16,482 nt of DNA from NCBI GenBank assembly GCA_937868145.1, contig CALMMH010000030.1, forward strand, positions 1-16,482, in the 5' to 3' direction. Position numbers and translations under genes: made by a program. Of the stretch, positions 1 through 7,653 are shown piece after piece. A model generated the notes under the pieces. That model had not been told where the DNA came from and ran no database searches. It was given only the letters and a program-made list of their open reading frames with translations. Every line of letters starts with the position of its first letter. Positions within the stretch are counted from its first letter, which is position 1. Source of the stretch: an uncultured Phycisphaerales bacterium. GTDB taxonomy: Bacteria > Planctomycetota > Phycisphaerae > Sedimentisphaerales > Anaerobacaceae.

Positions 1-2
1 GC

Positions 3-224
3 ATTTCCGCAGTTGCATCATTCAGAGAAGACGTCATTTTTCAGCTCCCTGTCTCTGGTGGTCAACAGCAGGTCCACTTTGCCGTTCTGCACAACTATTT
101 CGCGAAGGATCCGATTCCACCTGAACTCTTTCCAGGGGTGGAGCAGTTTGTTCCCAACAAGGAAAAGGGCAGAGTCGAACGGATCAACTCAGGCTGCGAC
201 GGTTGTGTGATCGATCTTACGTGA
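3..224 (+). CDS. 3' end of an unrecognised gene (partial)
   Basis: An open frame enters from the left edge and runs 73 codons to TGA at 222-224. It has no start here, so only the C-terminal part of a protein can be seen. The residues read like a real soluble protein (for example HNYFAKDPIPPELFPGVEQF, then a short CDGC motif near the end). The alternative frame starting at base 1 is also open but serine-rich and shadow-like. Codon third positions are less GC-rich than in the neighbouring genes, which lowers confidence or may mean foreign origin. It converges on the pseudouridine synthase gene, with 13 bases between the two stops. I do not recognise the family. Confidence 0.45.
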   Translation: MSAVASFREDVIFQLPVSGGQQQVHFAVLHNYFAKDPIPPELFPGVEQFVPNKEKGRVERINSGCDGCVIDLT

Positions 225-237
225 AATCCAACCGAAG

Positions 238-1224
238 TTACCTGCTGCGGAACTGCCGGAGCATGTCGAGCAGGTGCTGCATGTCCGGCGGCAGGGGGGC
301 TTCGAATTTCACCATCTGATCCGTGCTGGGGTGACGGAATTCGATGCTGAAGGCGTGCAGGGCGCAGCGGGCGATGACGGGCTCCTCGACCGCCTGCTCG
401 GCGTCGGCGAGCTGCCAGGGATAGACGAGCTTGCCGCCGTACATGTCGTCGGCCACGATCGGGTGTTTGATGTGCGAGAGGTGCACGCGGATCTGGTGGG
501 TCCGGCCGGTCTTGGGGGAGCACTTCAGCAGCGAGAACCCGCGGAACGCCTCCAGGACTTCGTAGTAGGTGACCGCTTCCTTGCCGATCTCCGGCCGGAC
601 GGCGTACTTCTCGCGGACCTGCGGATGCACGCCCAAGGGGAGGTTGATCCGGTCGGCGTCCAGCTCGGGCGTCCCGTGCACAATCGCCAGGTAGGTCTTC
701 TGCGTCTGGCGATTCTCGAACTGCTTGGCGATCTTCCACTGGGCGGTCTCGTGCTTGGTGACGATCATCACGCCGGTGGTGTTGCGGTCGAGCCGGTGGA
801 CGATGCCCGGCCGGAACTCGCCGAGCCCGCTGGAGAGATGGTCGGAGTAGTGAACCAGGGCATTGACCAGCGTGCCGGATTTGTTGCCCCGCGCGGGATG
901 CACGATCAGGTCCGCCGGCTTGTTCAGGATGATGATGTCGGCGTCCTCATAGAGGACGTCCAGCGGAATGTCCTCCGGCTCGATATTCTTGCTCGGCGGC
1001 TCGGGGAGCACCATCTCGATGACGTCGTGGTGCCGGAGCTGCTGGCTGGGCTTGGCCGGTTTGCCGTTGACGGTCACGCCGCCGGAACGGATGGCGTCCT
1101 GCAGGAAGTGCCTGCTGAGGTTCCGAAACCGGCCGTGAAGGTATTTGTCGAGCCGGCGATCGGTGATGCCGACGCCTACGTGAAGCGTCAGATGCTGGCC
1201 TCTGAGATCCTGCAATTCATCCAT
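238..1224 (-). CDS. rluD: RluA/RluD-family 23S rRNA pseudouridine synthase
   Basis: Predicted to isomerise specific uridines in rRNA to pseudouridine in the cytoplasm. The 328-residue protein has the family's usual order. An S4-like RNA-binding domain spans about residues 22-75 (RRLDKYL, then GGVTVNGKPAKPS). The catalytic domain has the signature PGIVHRLDRNTTG at 139-151, with the nucleophilic Asp at 146, and the C-terminal motif TGRTHQIRVH at 239-248. Family knowledge makes an RluD-like role in 23S rRNA most likely, but RluA-type enzymes with other target uridines cannot be separated by eye. The ATG at 1224 is fixed by an in-frame TGA two codons upstream; no strong ribosome binding site is visible. 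The TPR-like gene lies 119 bases upstream on the same strand. Confidence 0.93.
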   Translation of the reverse strand: MDELQDLRGQHLTLHVGVGITDRRLDKYLHGRFRNLSRHFLQDAIRSGGVTVNGKPAKPSQQLRHHDVIEMVLPEPPSKNIEPEDIPLDVLYEDADIIILNKPADLIVHPARGNKSGTLVNALVHYSDHLSSGLGEFRPGIVHRLDRNTTGVMIVTKHETAQWKIAKQFENRQTQKTYLAIVHGTPELDADRINLPLGVHPQVREKYAVRPEIGKEAVTYYEVLEAFRGFSLLKCSPKTGRTHQIRVHLSHIKHPIVADDMYGGKLVYPWQLADAEQAVEEPVIARCALHAFSIEFRHPSTDQMVKFEAPLPPDMQHLLDMLRQFRSR

Positions 1225-1259
1225 CTGTCAGTCGGATGGGCAGGACTGCACCGGGTCCA

Positions 1260-1279
1260 CGGCCAAATCGGTTTGGCCG
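1260..1279. repeat. Perfect 8-bp hairpin between the TPR-like gene and rluD
   Basis: CGGCCAAA, a TCGG loop, then TTTGGCCG form a perfect stem-loop in the 119-base gap. Neither strand has a T-tract after it, so it is not a standard intrinsic terminator. It could be an RNA-processing or stability element between two genes on the same strand, or chance. Confidence 0.5.
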
Positions 1280-1343
1280 CGGCGCTCCATGCCCACATGC
1301 TCCAAGTGCGCGGTCGGTTCTTGTTGTCGTATCCAGCTTGTGC

Positions 1344-2147
1344 TTACTGCCCGCCGGCGGGCTTGTTCGCATCGGCCGGGGCCGGAGCGATGACCGTCGG
1401 AGCGGCGGCCGGATCCGGCTGGATCTGGAGCGTCGGAGTCTCCGGCGTCACGGTCACTTTCGGTTCGGGCGGCGCCGGCTTGAAGGCCACCGGCGTCTTG
1501 AACTCGCCCATGATCTTGAAGCGATAGTCCGCCGCTGCCCGGGCGACGGTGCCCGCGTACTCAGCCTTCTGGGTCATCGCGACGTAGATCTCCGCGGCCT
1601 TGTCGAAGTTGCCGAGTTCTTCCTCGCACAGACCCAGTCCGAACTGTGCCGCAGCCGCCAGAGCCTGGTTGGAGGGTTTGCGATCCAGAGCCTCCTGATA
1701 GCTGGCCTGGGCCTTGGCGATCTGGGAGGTCAACTCCTCGCGGCTGGCGTCGGCCGGCCGCAAATGCAACTCGGCGCGAATCGTCTCGCCGCGTTTGACC
1801 AGTGCCAGGGCGGCCATATTGTCGTTCGAGATGTCGCCGGCGAACTCCTTGAGGTCCTCTCCGAGAGAGCTCAGAGCCAGGGTCTGGTCGCCGTTCTGCG
1901 CCGACGTCCGCATGGCCTCGTTGATCCTCTGCGGCACCTGTGTGACCAGAAGCGTCAGTCTCTCCTGGTTGCGGGCGGCGACGACCTCGCGGCGATAGTA
2001 GCTCCAGAAGTACACGAGGATCGCCACGACGACAACCGCCGCGACAGCCAGGAGGTTCTTGCGGTTCTGCTGCGCCCACTCCGGGATGTTCTCCAACCAG
2101 TCCGCCAGCTCGTTGGTTTTCAGTTCATGACGATGATCCGATTTCAT
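1344..2147 (-). CDS. Membrane-anchored TPR-like (YfgM/TPR_21-like) protein
   Basis: 267 residues with a short cytosolic N-terminus (1-31), one transmembrane segment at about 32-49 (LLAVAAVVVVAILVYFW), then an alpha-helical region with TPR-like helices at about 145-215 (QALAAAAQFGLGLCEEELGN). The last 50 residues are Pro/Ala/Thr-rich and probably disordered. This layout matches the YfgM/TPR_21 type, which in other bacteria acts at the membrane beside the secretion machinery; a chaperone-like role here is inference only. The frame is open to 2213, but the ATG at 2147 is chosen because GGAGAA stands at the right distance upstream and the extra 22 codons overlap the likely promoter leader. It is divergent from the S55 peptidase gene. 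Confidence 0.8.
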   Translation of the reverse strand: MKSDHRHELKTNELADWLENIPEWAQQNRKNLLAVAAVVVVAILVYFWSYYRREVVAARNQERLTLLVTQVPQRINEAMRTSAQNGDQTLALSSLGEDLKEFAGDISNDNMAALALVKRGETIRAELHLRPADASREELTSQIAKAQASYQEALDRKPSNQALAAAAQFGLGLCEEELGNFDKAAEIYVAMTQKAEYAGTVARAAADYRFKIMGEFKTPVAFKPAPPEPKVTVTPETPTLQIQPDPAAAPTVIAPAPADANKPAGGQ

Positions 2148-2180
2148 TATCGTTCTCCGTTGTTTTCGATCCAAGGGCCC

Positions 2181-2201
2181 TGGCCCGACGTTGCCGGGCC
2201 A
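2181..2201 (-). promoter_or_regulatory. Hairpin in the leader of the TPR-like gene
   Basis: TGGCCCG, seven bases, then CGGGCCA form a perfect 7-bp stem. It lies between the proposed - strand promoter and the ATG at 2147, so it would be in the 5' untranslated leader. No T-tract follows, and a regulatory role is inference. Confidence 0.35.
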
Positions 2202-2219
2202 CTGAAAAGGCAAACCAAT

Positions 2220-2248
2220 ATACTAACAAATGCTCTTTTACCTTGCAA
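2220..2248 (-). promoter_or_regulatory. Sigma70-like promoter for the TPR-like gene
   Basis: On the - strand, TTGCAA (2243-2248) is followed after exactly 17 bases by TAGTAT (2220-2225). Transcription would start near 2213, giving a leader of about 65 bases. The -35 box is shared with the opposite promoter. Confidence 0.45.
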
Positions 2249-2271
2249 TGGAACTCTCGTGGAGTTAGAAT
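2243..2271 (+). promoter_or_regulatory. Sigma70-like promoter for the S55 peptidase/propeller unit
   Basis: TTGCAA (2243-2248), a 17-base spacer, then TAGAAT (2266-2271), which matches five of six bases of the -10 consensus. Transcription would start near 2278, about 105 bases before the chosen ATG. Confidence 0.55.
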
Positions 2272-2383
2272 TTTACGCTGCTTCATAGGGCTCGCGGAAG
2301 GGGAAGTTGGGCATCGTTGGCACGGCCCACCGTGTTGTTCGCGGGTTCTGATTGATGGAACGCAAGTACTGGGGATGGATAGA

Positions 2384-4237
2384 ATGCCAAAGGCGAACTT
2401 CGCACGGACGAGGATCTACGCTGTTTTGCTCGCGGTTGGGGTCTGTCTGTCGGTTTCGACCGGGGCGGTCCAAGGCGCGGGCAAACGACAAGCCTGCATC
2501 GATGCGATTTGGGATTCTCAGCGATATATCGGGATCGAAGAAATCAAGCCGGGCATGGACGCGTACTGCCTCACGGATTACGGCCAAGCCGGAATCGAGA
2601 AATTCACGCTGAAGGTCCTTGATGTCGTTCATAACCTCGAGCCGGGTCGCAACGCGATCCTGGTCATGGGCCAGGACGAGCGATTCAAGCACACCGGCCC
2701 CGTGGGCGGCTGCAGCGGCTCGCCCGTCTACATCGATGGTCGCCTGGCGGGGGCCCTGGCCTTCGGCTGGGCGTTCTCCAAAGACCCGCTCTACGGAGTC
2801 ACGCCCATTGCCGAGATGCTGGAGGTCGGCTTGACGACCGGCGCCGCCGGATCGGGCAAGCCCTCCGGGGTTGCGGCCATGACGGTCGATTTCTCCAAGC
2901 CGATCGACCTGATGGAAGTCGCGGAGAAGCTCGCAACCAGGAAACTCGGGGGCCAAAATGCCTCCGGAGCCACCTTGTTGCCGTGCCCGCTGCTGGTTTC
3001 CGGCCTGCCGAGCGAGGCCTGCCAGCATCTGGCCGGTCAGTTGGAAGCGATGGGATTCATGGCGGTGCCGGGTCTCAGCGGCAGCATGGACGCCAAAGAA
3101 GGACAAACGCAACTGGTCCCCGGCGGGACTTTGACCATGCCCCTGGTGACCGGCGACATCAAGATGAACGTGCTCGGAACGGTCACCGAGGTCCGGGACG
3201 GATGCGTCTACGGATTCGGCCACAGCTTCCTGGGCTACGGCCCGACGAATCTGCCGATGGCCGGCGGGAAGGTGTACACCGTGATCTCCAGCGTCCAGCG
3301 GTCGACCAAGCTGGGCACCAGTTCGGAGATTATCGGAGCCATCACCTCCGACGAGTCCGGCGCCATCTTCGGCCGCATCGGAGCCAAGCCTGCGATGATT
3401 CCGCTGACCGTGCGAATCGAACGATTCAATACCCTGGAGCCTCGCGTTTACAACTGCCAGGTGGCCTACAACCAGGTGTTGACGGCTTCGCTGGTGCGGT
3501 CGGCCATTTCCGGGGCGGCGTTCCAGGCCGGACCGTTCCCGCCGGAACACAGCATTCAGTACACTGCGACGATCGATCTGGACGACGGCCGATCCATCCG
3601 GTTCCGCAACAGCTCCGCCAATGCCGAACTGCTCGAACCCAGCGCCGAGATCGCCGGAGCGCTGACGTTGTTGATGAACAATCCGTACGGAGGCGCCGGG
3701 GTCAAAGGCATTCAGTTCGACGTGTGTGTCACGCCGAAGAACATCGACTCGTATCTGTGGTCGGTGAATGTCGTGGATTCGAAGGTCAAGCCCGGCGACG
3801 AGATCGAAGCGGAAGTGGTGATCGAATCCTATCTGAAGGAGAAACGCAGGCATCAGGTTCGCATCCCGGTTCCGGAAGACCTTCCGGCGGGCAAGTACAA
3901 TCTGATGTTCCTGGGCGCCTACGAATACGAAGCCTTCCTCCGGAAAGCCACCCCGTACCGGTTTCTGGCGACGAATTATCTGACGTTGGTGGACGCCCTC
4001 AATACGGTTCTCAACGTCAACCGGACGCAGTTGTACTGTCTGCTGATTCTGCCGGCCGACGGAATCGCGCTGGAAAAGGCCGAGCTGCCGAAACTGCCCC
4101 GCACCAAGGCGCTGGTCCTGCAAAGCCAAGGCCGGTCGGTGGCCGCCATGCCGTACGCGCACTGGGTGGAGAAGACCGTCGAAGCCGGCACCGTCATCGC
4201 CGATAAAGAAATCGTGCCTGTCACGGTGGAGAAGTGA
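2384..4237 (+). CDS. Secreted SpoIVB-type peptidase S55 domain protein
   Basis: 617 residues. A signal peptide at about 1-32 (basic start, then AVLLAVGVCLSVSTGAVQGA) sends it out of the cytoplasm. The S55 region begins near residue 45 with KPGMDAYC and holds GGCSGSPVYIDG at 108-119, where the first Ser of GxSGSP (about 111) corresponds to the SpoIVB nucleophile. FGWAFSKDPLYGVTPIAEML follows. A second conserved block, YGFGHSFLGYG with His near 280, is the probable partner of the Ser. The last 300 residues look beta-rich and of unknown role. SpoIVB cleaves sporulation factors, but there is no reason to expect sporulation here, so substrate and even activity are open. ATG 2384 is preferred over ATG 2375 because GGGGA sits eight bases upstream. 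The propeller gene follows after 21 bases. Confidence 0.82.
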   Translation: MPKANFARTRIYAVLLAVGVCLSVSTGAVQGAGKRQACIDAIWDSQRYIGIEEIKPGMDAYCLTDYGQAGIEKFTLKVLDVVHNLEPGRNAILVMGQDERFKHTGPVGGCSGSPVYIDGRLAGALAFGWAFSKDPLYGVTPIAEMLEVGLTTGAAGSGKPSGVAAMTVDFSKPIDLMEVAEKLATRKLGGQNASGATLLPCPLLVSGLPSEACQHLAGQLEAMGFMAVPGLSGSMDAKEGQTQLVPGGTLTMPLVTGDIKMNVLGTVTEVRDGCVYGFGHSFLGYGPTNLPMAGGKVYTVISSVQRSTKLGTSSEIIGAITSDESGAIFGRIGAKPAMIPLTVRIERFNTLEPRVYNCQVAYNQVLTASLVRSAISGAAFQAGPFPPEHSIQYTATIDLDDGRSIRFRNSSANAELLEPSAEIAGALTLLMNNPYGGAGVKGIQFDVCVTPKNIDSYLWSVNVVDSKVKPGDEIEAEVVIESYLKEKRRHQVRIPVPEDLPAGKYNLMFLGAYEYEAFLRKATPYRFLATNYLTLVDALNTVLNVNRTQLYCLLILPADGIALEKAELPKLPRTKALVLQSQGRSVAAMPYAHWVEKTVEAGTVIADKEIVPVTVEK

Positions 4238-4258
4238 CCTGGCCTCATAGGAGTAACC

Positions 4259-6541
4259 ATGGAAAGAAGTTCCTGTAGGGATCGCTGCGGCCTCGGAGCC
4301 GCTCTGGTGGCTGTCGCATTGTTGGCCTCGAGCGCCCTGGCCGTCACCAGCAAAGTCACACGCCAGGCCAGCAGCAAGGAGCTGCTCGCGGGCAAGGCCG
4401 ACGGAGTCATCGTGACCTCCCGCGGAACCATCCAACTCGGACGGGCGGCCAAGGTCCTTGCTTCCGACTTCGACGGCGTCTGGTCCGTCAACTGCGTCGT
4501 GGTCAGCGGGGGAACGATTTTCCTCGGCACCAGCCCCAACGGCTACGTGTACAAGTACAGTTTGGACAAGCTGACCCGGATCTACCCGACCGAGCAGGAA
4601 GCGGCCGTCGAAAAAGCCAAGCCCGCCGTCAAGGAGCCCGTCGCGGATGCCAACGGGGCCGGCGAAGTGGTCGAATCCGACGCCCAGTCCGTCAACCAGC
4701 ACATCTTCGCGATGGCGGTGGACGTGGCCGGGCGGCTCCTGGTGGGCATCAGCGGCGACAAATGCCGTCTCTGCCGGTACGAGGCGGGCAAGATGGAAAC
4801 CATCTTCGAACCCAACGACGCCGCCTATATCTTTGACATTGAGGCCGATAATGTCGGCAATATCTATCTCGGCACCGGACCGGCGGGCAAGGTCTACGCG
4901 CTGGATCCATCGGGCAAAGTCGCCCAGCTCGTGTACGACAGTCCGGACAAAAACATCCTGGCCGTCGCGGCGGGCAAGGACGGCTCCATCTACGCCGGCA
5001 GCGATACGCGAGGGCTGATCTATAAGATCAATCCCCGCAACAAGACCGCCACGGTGGTCTACGACAGCGAGGAGCCCGAAATCAGCGCTTTGTTCCTGGC
5101 CACCGGCGCGCCCGGTGAAAGCGACGTTCTGTACGCGACCGCCACCGCGGCCAACGTCGTGGAGACCGAGCAGCGGTTCGCCGCTCAACAGGGCAGCTCC
5201 GGGCGGCCGGAAGGCAAAGGAGGGGATGGGAAATCAGCCGTGTCCGATGGCGTCGTAACGCTCAAGATCGCCAATTCCAGCGCCGCGGCCGCCGGCAAAC
5301 CCCAGTCGCAGCCGCGTCCTGCGGCCAAGCCTCCCCAGAAGCCGGGGACGTCCAGCTACGTCTATGGGGTCGACAAGCAGGGGTATGTCAACGAGGTCTT
5401 CAACGAGCCGGCGGTGTTCCTCTGCCTGGCCGGCCAGGACGGCAAGATCCTCGTCGGCTCGGGCAACGACGCCCAGCTTTTCATGGTGGACCCGGACGCC
5501 GAGCGTCAGGCGGTCATCTACGAGGATGAGAAGGCGGCCCAGATCTCTGCGGTGACGGTTTCCGACCAGGACATCTACGTCGGCACCGCCAACCCGGCCC
5601 GCCTGGTTCTCCTGTCGTCGGGCTACGCCACCGAAGGCGCATACGAGTCCGACCTGATCGACGCCGGCCAGCCCGCCAAATGGGGCAAGCTCCAGATCGA
5701 CGCCGACATTCCGCAGGGCAGCAAGGTCCTGGTGGCCTCCCGAAGCGGCAACGTCAAGGATGTCAACGACCCGACGTTCTCCGAGTGGACCGAGTTGGCG
5801 GAAATCACCGAACCGATTCAGTTGCGTTGCCCGGTCGGGCGGTTCTGCCAATACAAGCTCGTCCTGGAGACCAAGGACGGGCAGAAGACGCCGCTGATCC
5901 GCGAAATCGCCGTGGCCAGCACGGTGCCGAACCTGAGCCCGAAGGTTGAGACGGTGGACGCCACCCGCCTCGTGACCCCCGGCAAGGAAGGCGTCTTCAA
6001 GATCGGCTACAAGGCACGGGACGAGAACGAGGACAAGCTCGTATACCGTCTGGACTTCCGGCGGATCGGCCGGATGACCTGGATCGAGATGAAAGACGAG
6101 ATCGAGGCCGACAACTACGAGTGGGACAGCAAGACCGTCGAGGACGGCCGCTACGAGGTCCGCGTCACGGCCGACGATTCCCGCAGCAACACGGTGGCCA
6201 CGAAGCTGATCGGCAGTCGGATCAGCGACACCATCGTCGTGGACAACACCGGCCCGACCATCCGCAAGTACGCCATCGAGAAGAACGGCAAAGCCGCGAC
6301 CCTCAAGCTCCAGGTCACCGACGAGCTGAGCGTGATCAACTCGATGGAGTACACCGTCGACAGTAACGCCGAGTGGAAGGGCGCCGTGCCCGACGATTCC
6401 GTGTTCGACACGACCGACGAGAGCTTCACGATTGCGACCGAGGAGCTCGAGCCCGGCGAGCATATCCTCGCCTTGAAAATGAGAGACGACGTGGACAACG
6501 TCACGTACAAGACGTTCGAGCTGAGCGTCCTGGGAAAGTGA
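4259..6541 (+). CDS. Secreted seven-bladed beta-propeller protein with C-terminal beta-sandwich domains
   Basis: 760 residues with a signal peptide (about 1-28, ending ASSALA). Blade-like repeats recur with the pattern hydrophobic strand, DG.IY.G, then G.VY: about 74-110, 148-184, 190-227, 232-269, 275-295, 385-421 and 428-453, which gives seven blades. A Gly/Pro/Ala-rich low-complexity insert (about 305-365) interrupts the propeller before blade six. The C-terminal 300 residues look like beta-sandwich modules, the last two Ig-like (after VETVDATRL and after VVDNTGPTI). No catalytic motif is visible, so binding or scaffolding outside the cytoplasm is the safest reading. AGGAG stands five bases before the ATG. 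The gene follows the S55 peptidase gene by 21 bases and is almost certainly co-transcribed, so a protease-partner relation is plausible but inferred. Confidence 0.8.
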   Translation: MERSSCRDRCGLGAALVAVALLASSALAVTSKVTRQASSKELLAGKADGVIVTSRGTIQLGRAAKVLASDFDGVWSVNCVVVSGGTIFLGTSPNGYVYKYSLDKLTRIYPTEQEAAVEKAKPAVKEPVADANGAGEVVESDAQSVNQHIFAMAVDVAGRLLVGISGDKCRLCRYEAGKMETIFEPNDAAYIFDIEADNVGNIYLGTGPAGKVYALDPSGKVAQLVYDSPDKNILAVAAGKDGSIYAGSDTRGLIYKINPRNKTATVVYDSEEPEISALFLATGAPGESDVLYATATAANVVETEQRFAAQQGSSGRPEGKGGDGKSAVSDGVVTLKIANSSAAAAGKPQSQPRPAAKPPQKPGTSSYVYGVDKQGYVNEVFNEPAVFLCLAGQDGKILVGSGNDAQLFMVDPDAERQAVIYEDEKAAQISAVTVSDQDIYVGTANPARLVLLSSGYATEGAYESDLIDAGQPAKWGKLQIDADIPQGSKVLVASRSGNVKDVNDPTFSEWTELAEITEPIQLRCPVGRFCQYKLVLETKDGQKTPLIREIAVASTVPNLSPKVETVDATRLVTPGKEGVFKIGYKARDENEDKLVYRLDFRRIGRMTWIEMKDEIEADNYEWDSKTVEDGRYEVRVTADDSRSNTVATKLIGSRISDTIVVDNTGPTIRKYAIEKNGKAATLKLQVTDELSVINSMEYTVDSNAEWKGAVPDDSVFDTTDESFTIATEELEPGEHILALKMRDDVDNVTYKTFELSVLGK

Positions 6542-6573
6542 TCCGCTCTTCAAGGATAAGATAGTGGTTTTGG

Positions 6574-6670
6574 CCACAGAGGCCACAGAGCAAAAAGGCG
6601 CGAAGAAGAGAAGCTCGGGAGACGCTGTGATCTGTTCTTCCCGGCTTCGCTTTTCTCTGTGTTTCTGTGG
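6574..6670. repeat. Imperfect intergenic palindrome (CCACAGAGGCCACAGAG type)
   Basis: The left arm begins CCACAGAGGCCACAGAG (6574-6590) and the right arm ends CTCTGTGTTTCTGTGG (6655-6670). The inner parts also pair loosely (AAAAAGGCGCGAAG against CTTCGCTTTT). The whole could fold into one long hairpin of about 97 bases between the propeller and fumarase genes. From memory, such CACAGAG palindromes are frequent intergenic repeats in planctomycete-type genomes; copy number here cannot be judged. Confidence 0.6.
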
Positions 6671-6702
6671 TAGAGGTTCTTGGGATTGCGGGCAGGGGAA
6701 TC

Positions 6703-7563
6703 GTGCGAACGGTTGAATTCGAGCAGATCGTAGGGGCGGTGAAGTCGCTGTGCGTGGCGGCCTGTCATGAATTGCCGGCGGATGTGTTGGCCGCCTTGGA
6801 GCAGGCTGCCAAGAGGGAATCGAATCCGCGGGCCCGGCGCGTGCTCGATCAGCTTGTCGAAAACGCCCGCATCGCGTCGCAGGACATGATCCCTCTGTGT
6901 CAGGATACGGGCCTGACCATCGTTTTTGTCGAGCAGGGGGCCGAGGTGGCGGTCTCGCCCGCAGGGCCGGGGCGTCAGACGCTGCCGGAAGCGATTCACG
7001 AAGGCGTCAAGGCCGGCTACGAGGCGGGTTATCTCCGCAAGAGCGTCGTCGCGGACCCGCTGAACGGCCGCAAGAACACCGGCGCCAACACACCTGCCAT
7101 TATCCACCACTCGATCGTCCCCGGCGGCACGCTCAAGCTGGCGGTCATGGTCAAAGGCGGCGGCTGCGAGAACAAGAGCCAGTTTCGCATGTTCCGTCCC
7201 ACGGCCGACAGCGGACAGATCGTGGACTGGGTGGTTGACGTCGTCCGCCAGGCGGGGGCCGACGCATGTCCGCCCTTCGTGGTCGGGGTGGGGATCGGCG
7301 GCAACTTCGAAACCAGTTGCCTGCTGAGCAAGAAATCCCTGCTGCGAAGCCTGGAGAGCCGCCACGCCGATCCGTTTTATGCACAGATGGAGCGGGACCT
7401 GCTGGACCGGATCAATGCATCAGGCATCGGCCCGCAGGGCCTCGGCGGCGACACAACCGCTCTGGGCGTGCTCATCGAAACGGCCCCATGCCACATCGCC
7501 TCGCTGCCGGTGGCGGTCAACATCGAATGCCACAGCCACAGACACAAGACAGCGGTCTTGTGA
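6703..7563 (+). CDS. Class I (4Fe-4S) fumarate hydratase, alpha subunit
   Basis: Probably the N-terminal/alpha half of a two-subunit iron-sulfur fumarase (fumarate + water to malate, TCA cycle, cytoplasm). The related tartrate dehydratase alpha subunit is the alternative. The three cluster-ligand cysteines sit in their usual contexts: IPLCQDTG (Cys 66), KGGGCENKS (Cys 155) and NFETSCLLSK (Cys 206). LNGRKNTGANTPA and the C-terminal GPQGLGGDTTALGV are also family signatures. The frame is open to a GTG at 6667, but that codon lies inside the intergenic palindrome and has no ribosome site. The GTG at 6703 follows AGGGGA and gives 286 residues, starting VRTVEFEQIV, matching the family's usual length. 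The beta subunit, normally the next gene, is absent; the next genes point the other way. Confidence 0.9.
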   Translation: MRTVEFEQIVGAVKSLCVAACHELPADVLAALEQAAKRESNPRARRVLDQLVENARIASQDMIPLCQDTGLTIVFVEQGAEVAVSPAGPGRQTLPEAIHEGVKAGYEAGYLRKSVVADPLNGRKNTGANTPAIIHHSIVPGGTLKLAVMVKGGGCENKSQFRMFRPTADSGQIVDWVVDVVRQAGADACPPFVVGVGIGGNFETSCLLSKKSLLRSLESRHADPFYAQMERDLLDRINASGIGPQGLGGDTTALGVLIETAPCHIASLPVAVNIECHSHRHKTAVL

Positions 7564-7567
7564 AGGG

Positions 7568-7653
7568 TTGATTTGTGATTGTTGATTTTTGATTTGAGCA
7601 AGCCGGCGAACCGCAAGCGCCTCTGAAATCAACAATCAAACATCGCACATCAA
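7568..7653. repeat. Inverted repeat between convergent fumarase and pseudopilin genes
   Basis: Two AT-rich 28-base arms, 7568-7595 and 7626-7653 (the second contains AAATCAACAATCAAAC), are imperfect reverse complements around a 30-base loop. The right arm just overlaps the stop codon of the pseudopilin gene ending at 7650. The position between convergent genes suits a two-way transcription end, although neither arm is a classical GC stem with a T-tract. It also resembles a dispersed intergenic repeat. Confidence 0.6.

Noticed and set aside
190..240. Terminator hairpin between the left-edge gene and rluD (CGGTTG ... CAACCG)
   Set aside because: The stem is six bases with a long loop and no T-tract on either strand.
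274..1527. A 417-codon open frame on the + strand
   Set aside because: Antisense to the pseudouridine synthase gene, whose catalytic motifs are unmistakable.
2273..5188. A 971-codon open frame on the - strand
   Set aside because: It lies antisense to the S55 peptidase and propeller genes, which have signal peptides, ribosome sites and family motifs. High GC content makes long antisense frames; its own translation is Arg/Gly/His-rich and shows no motif.
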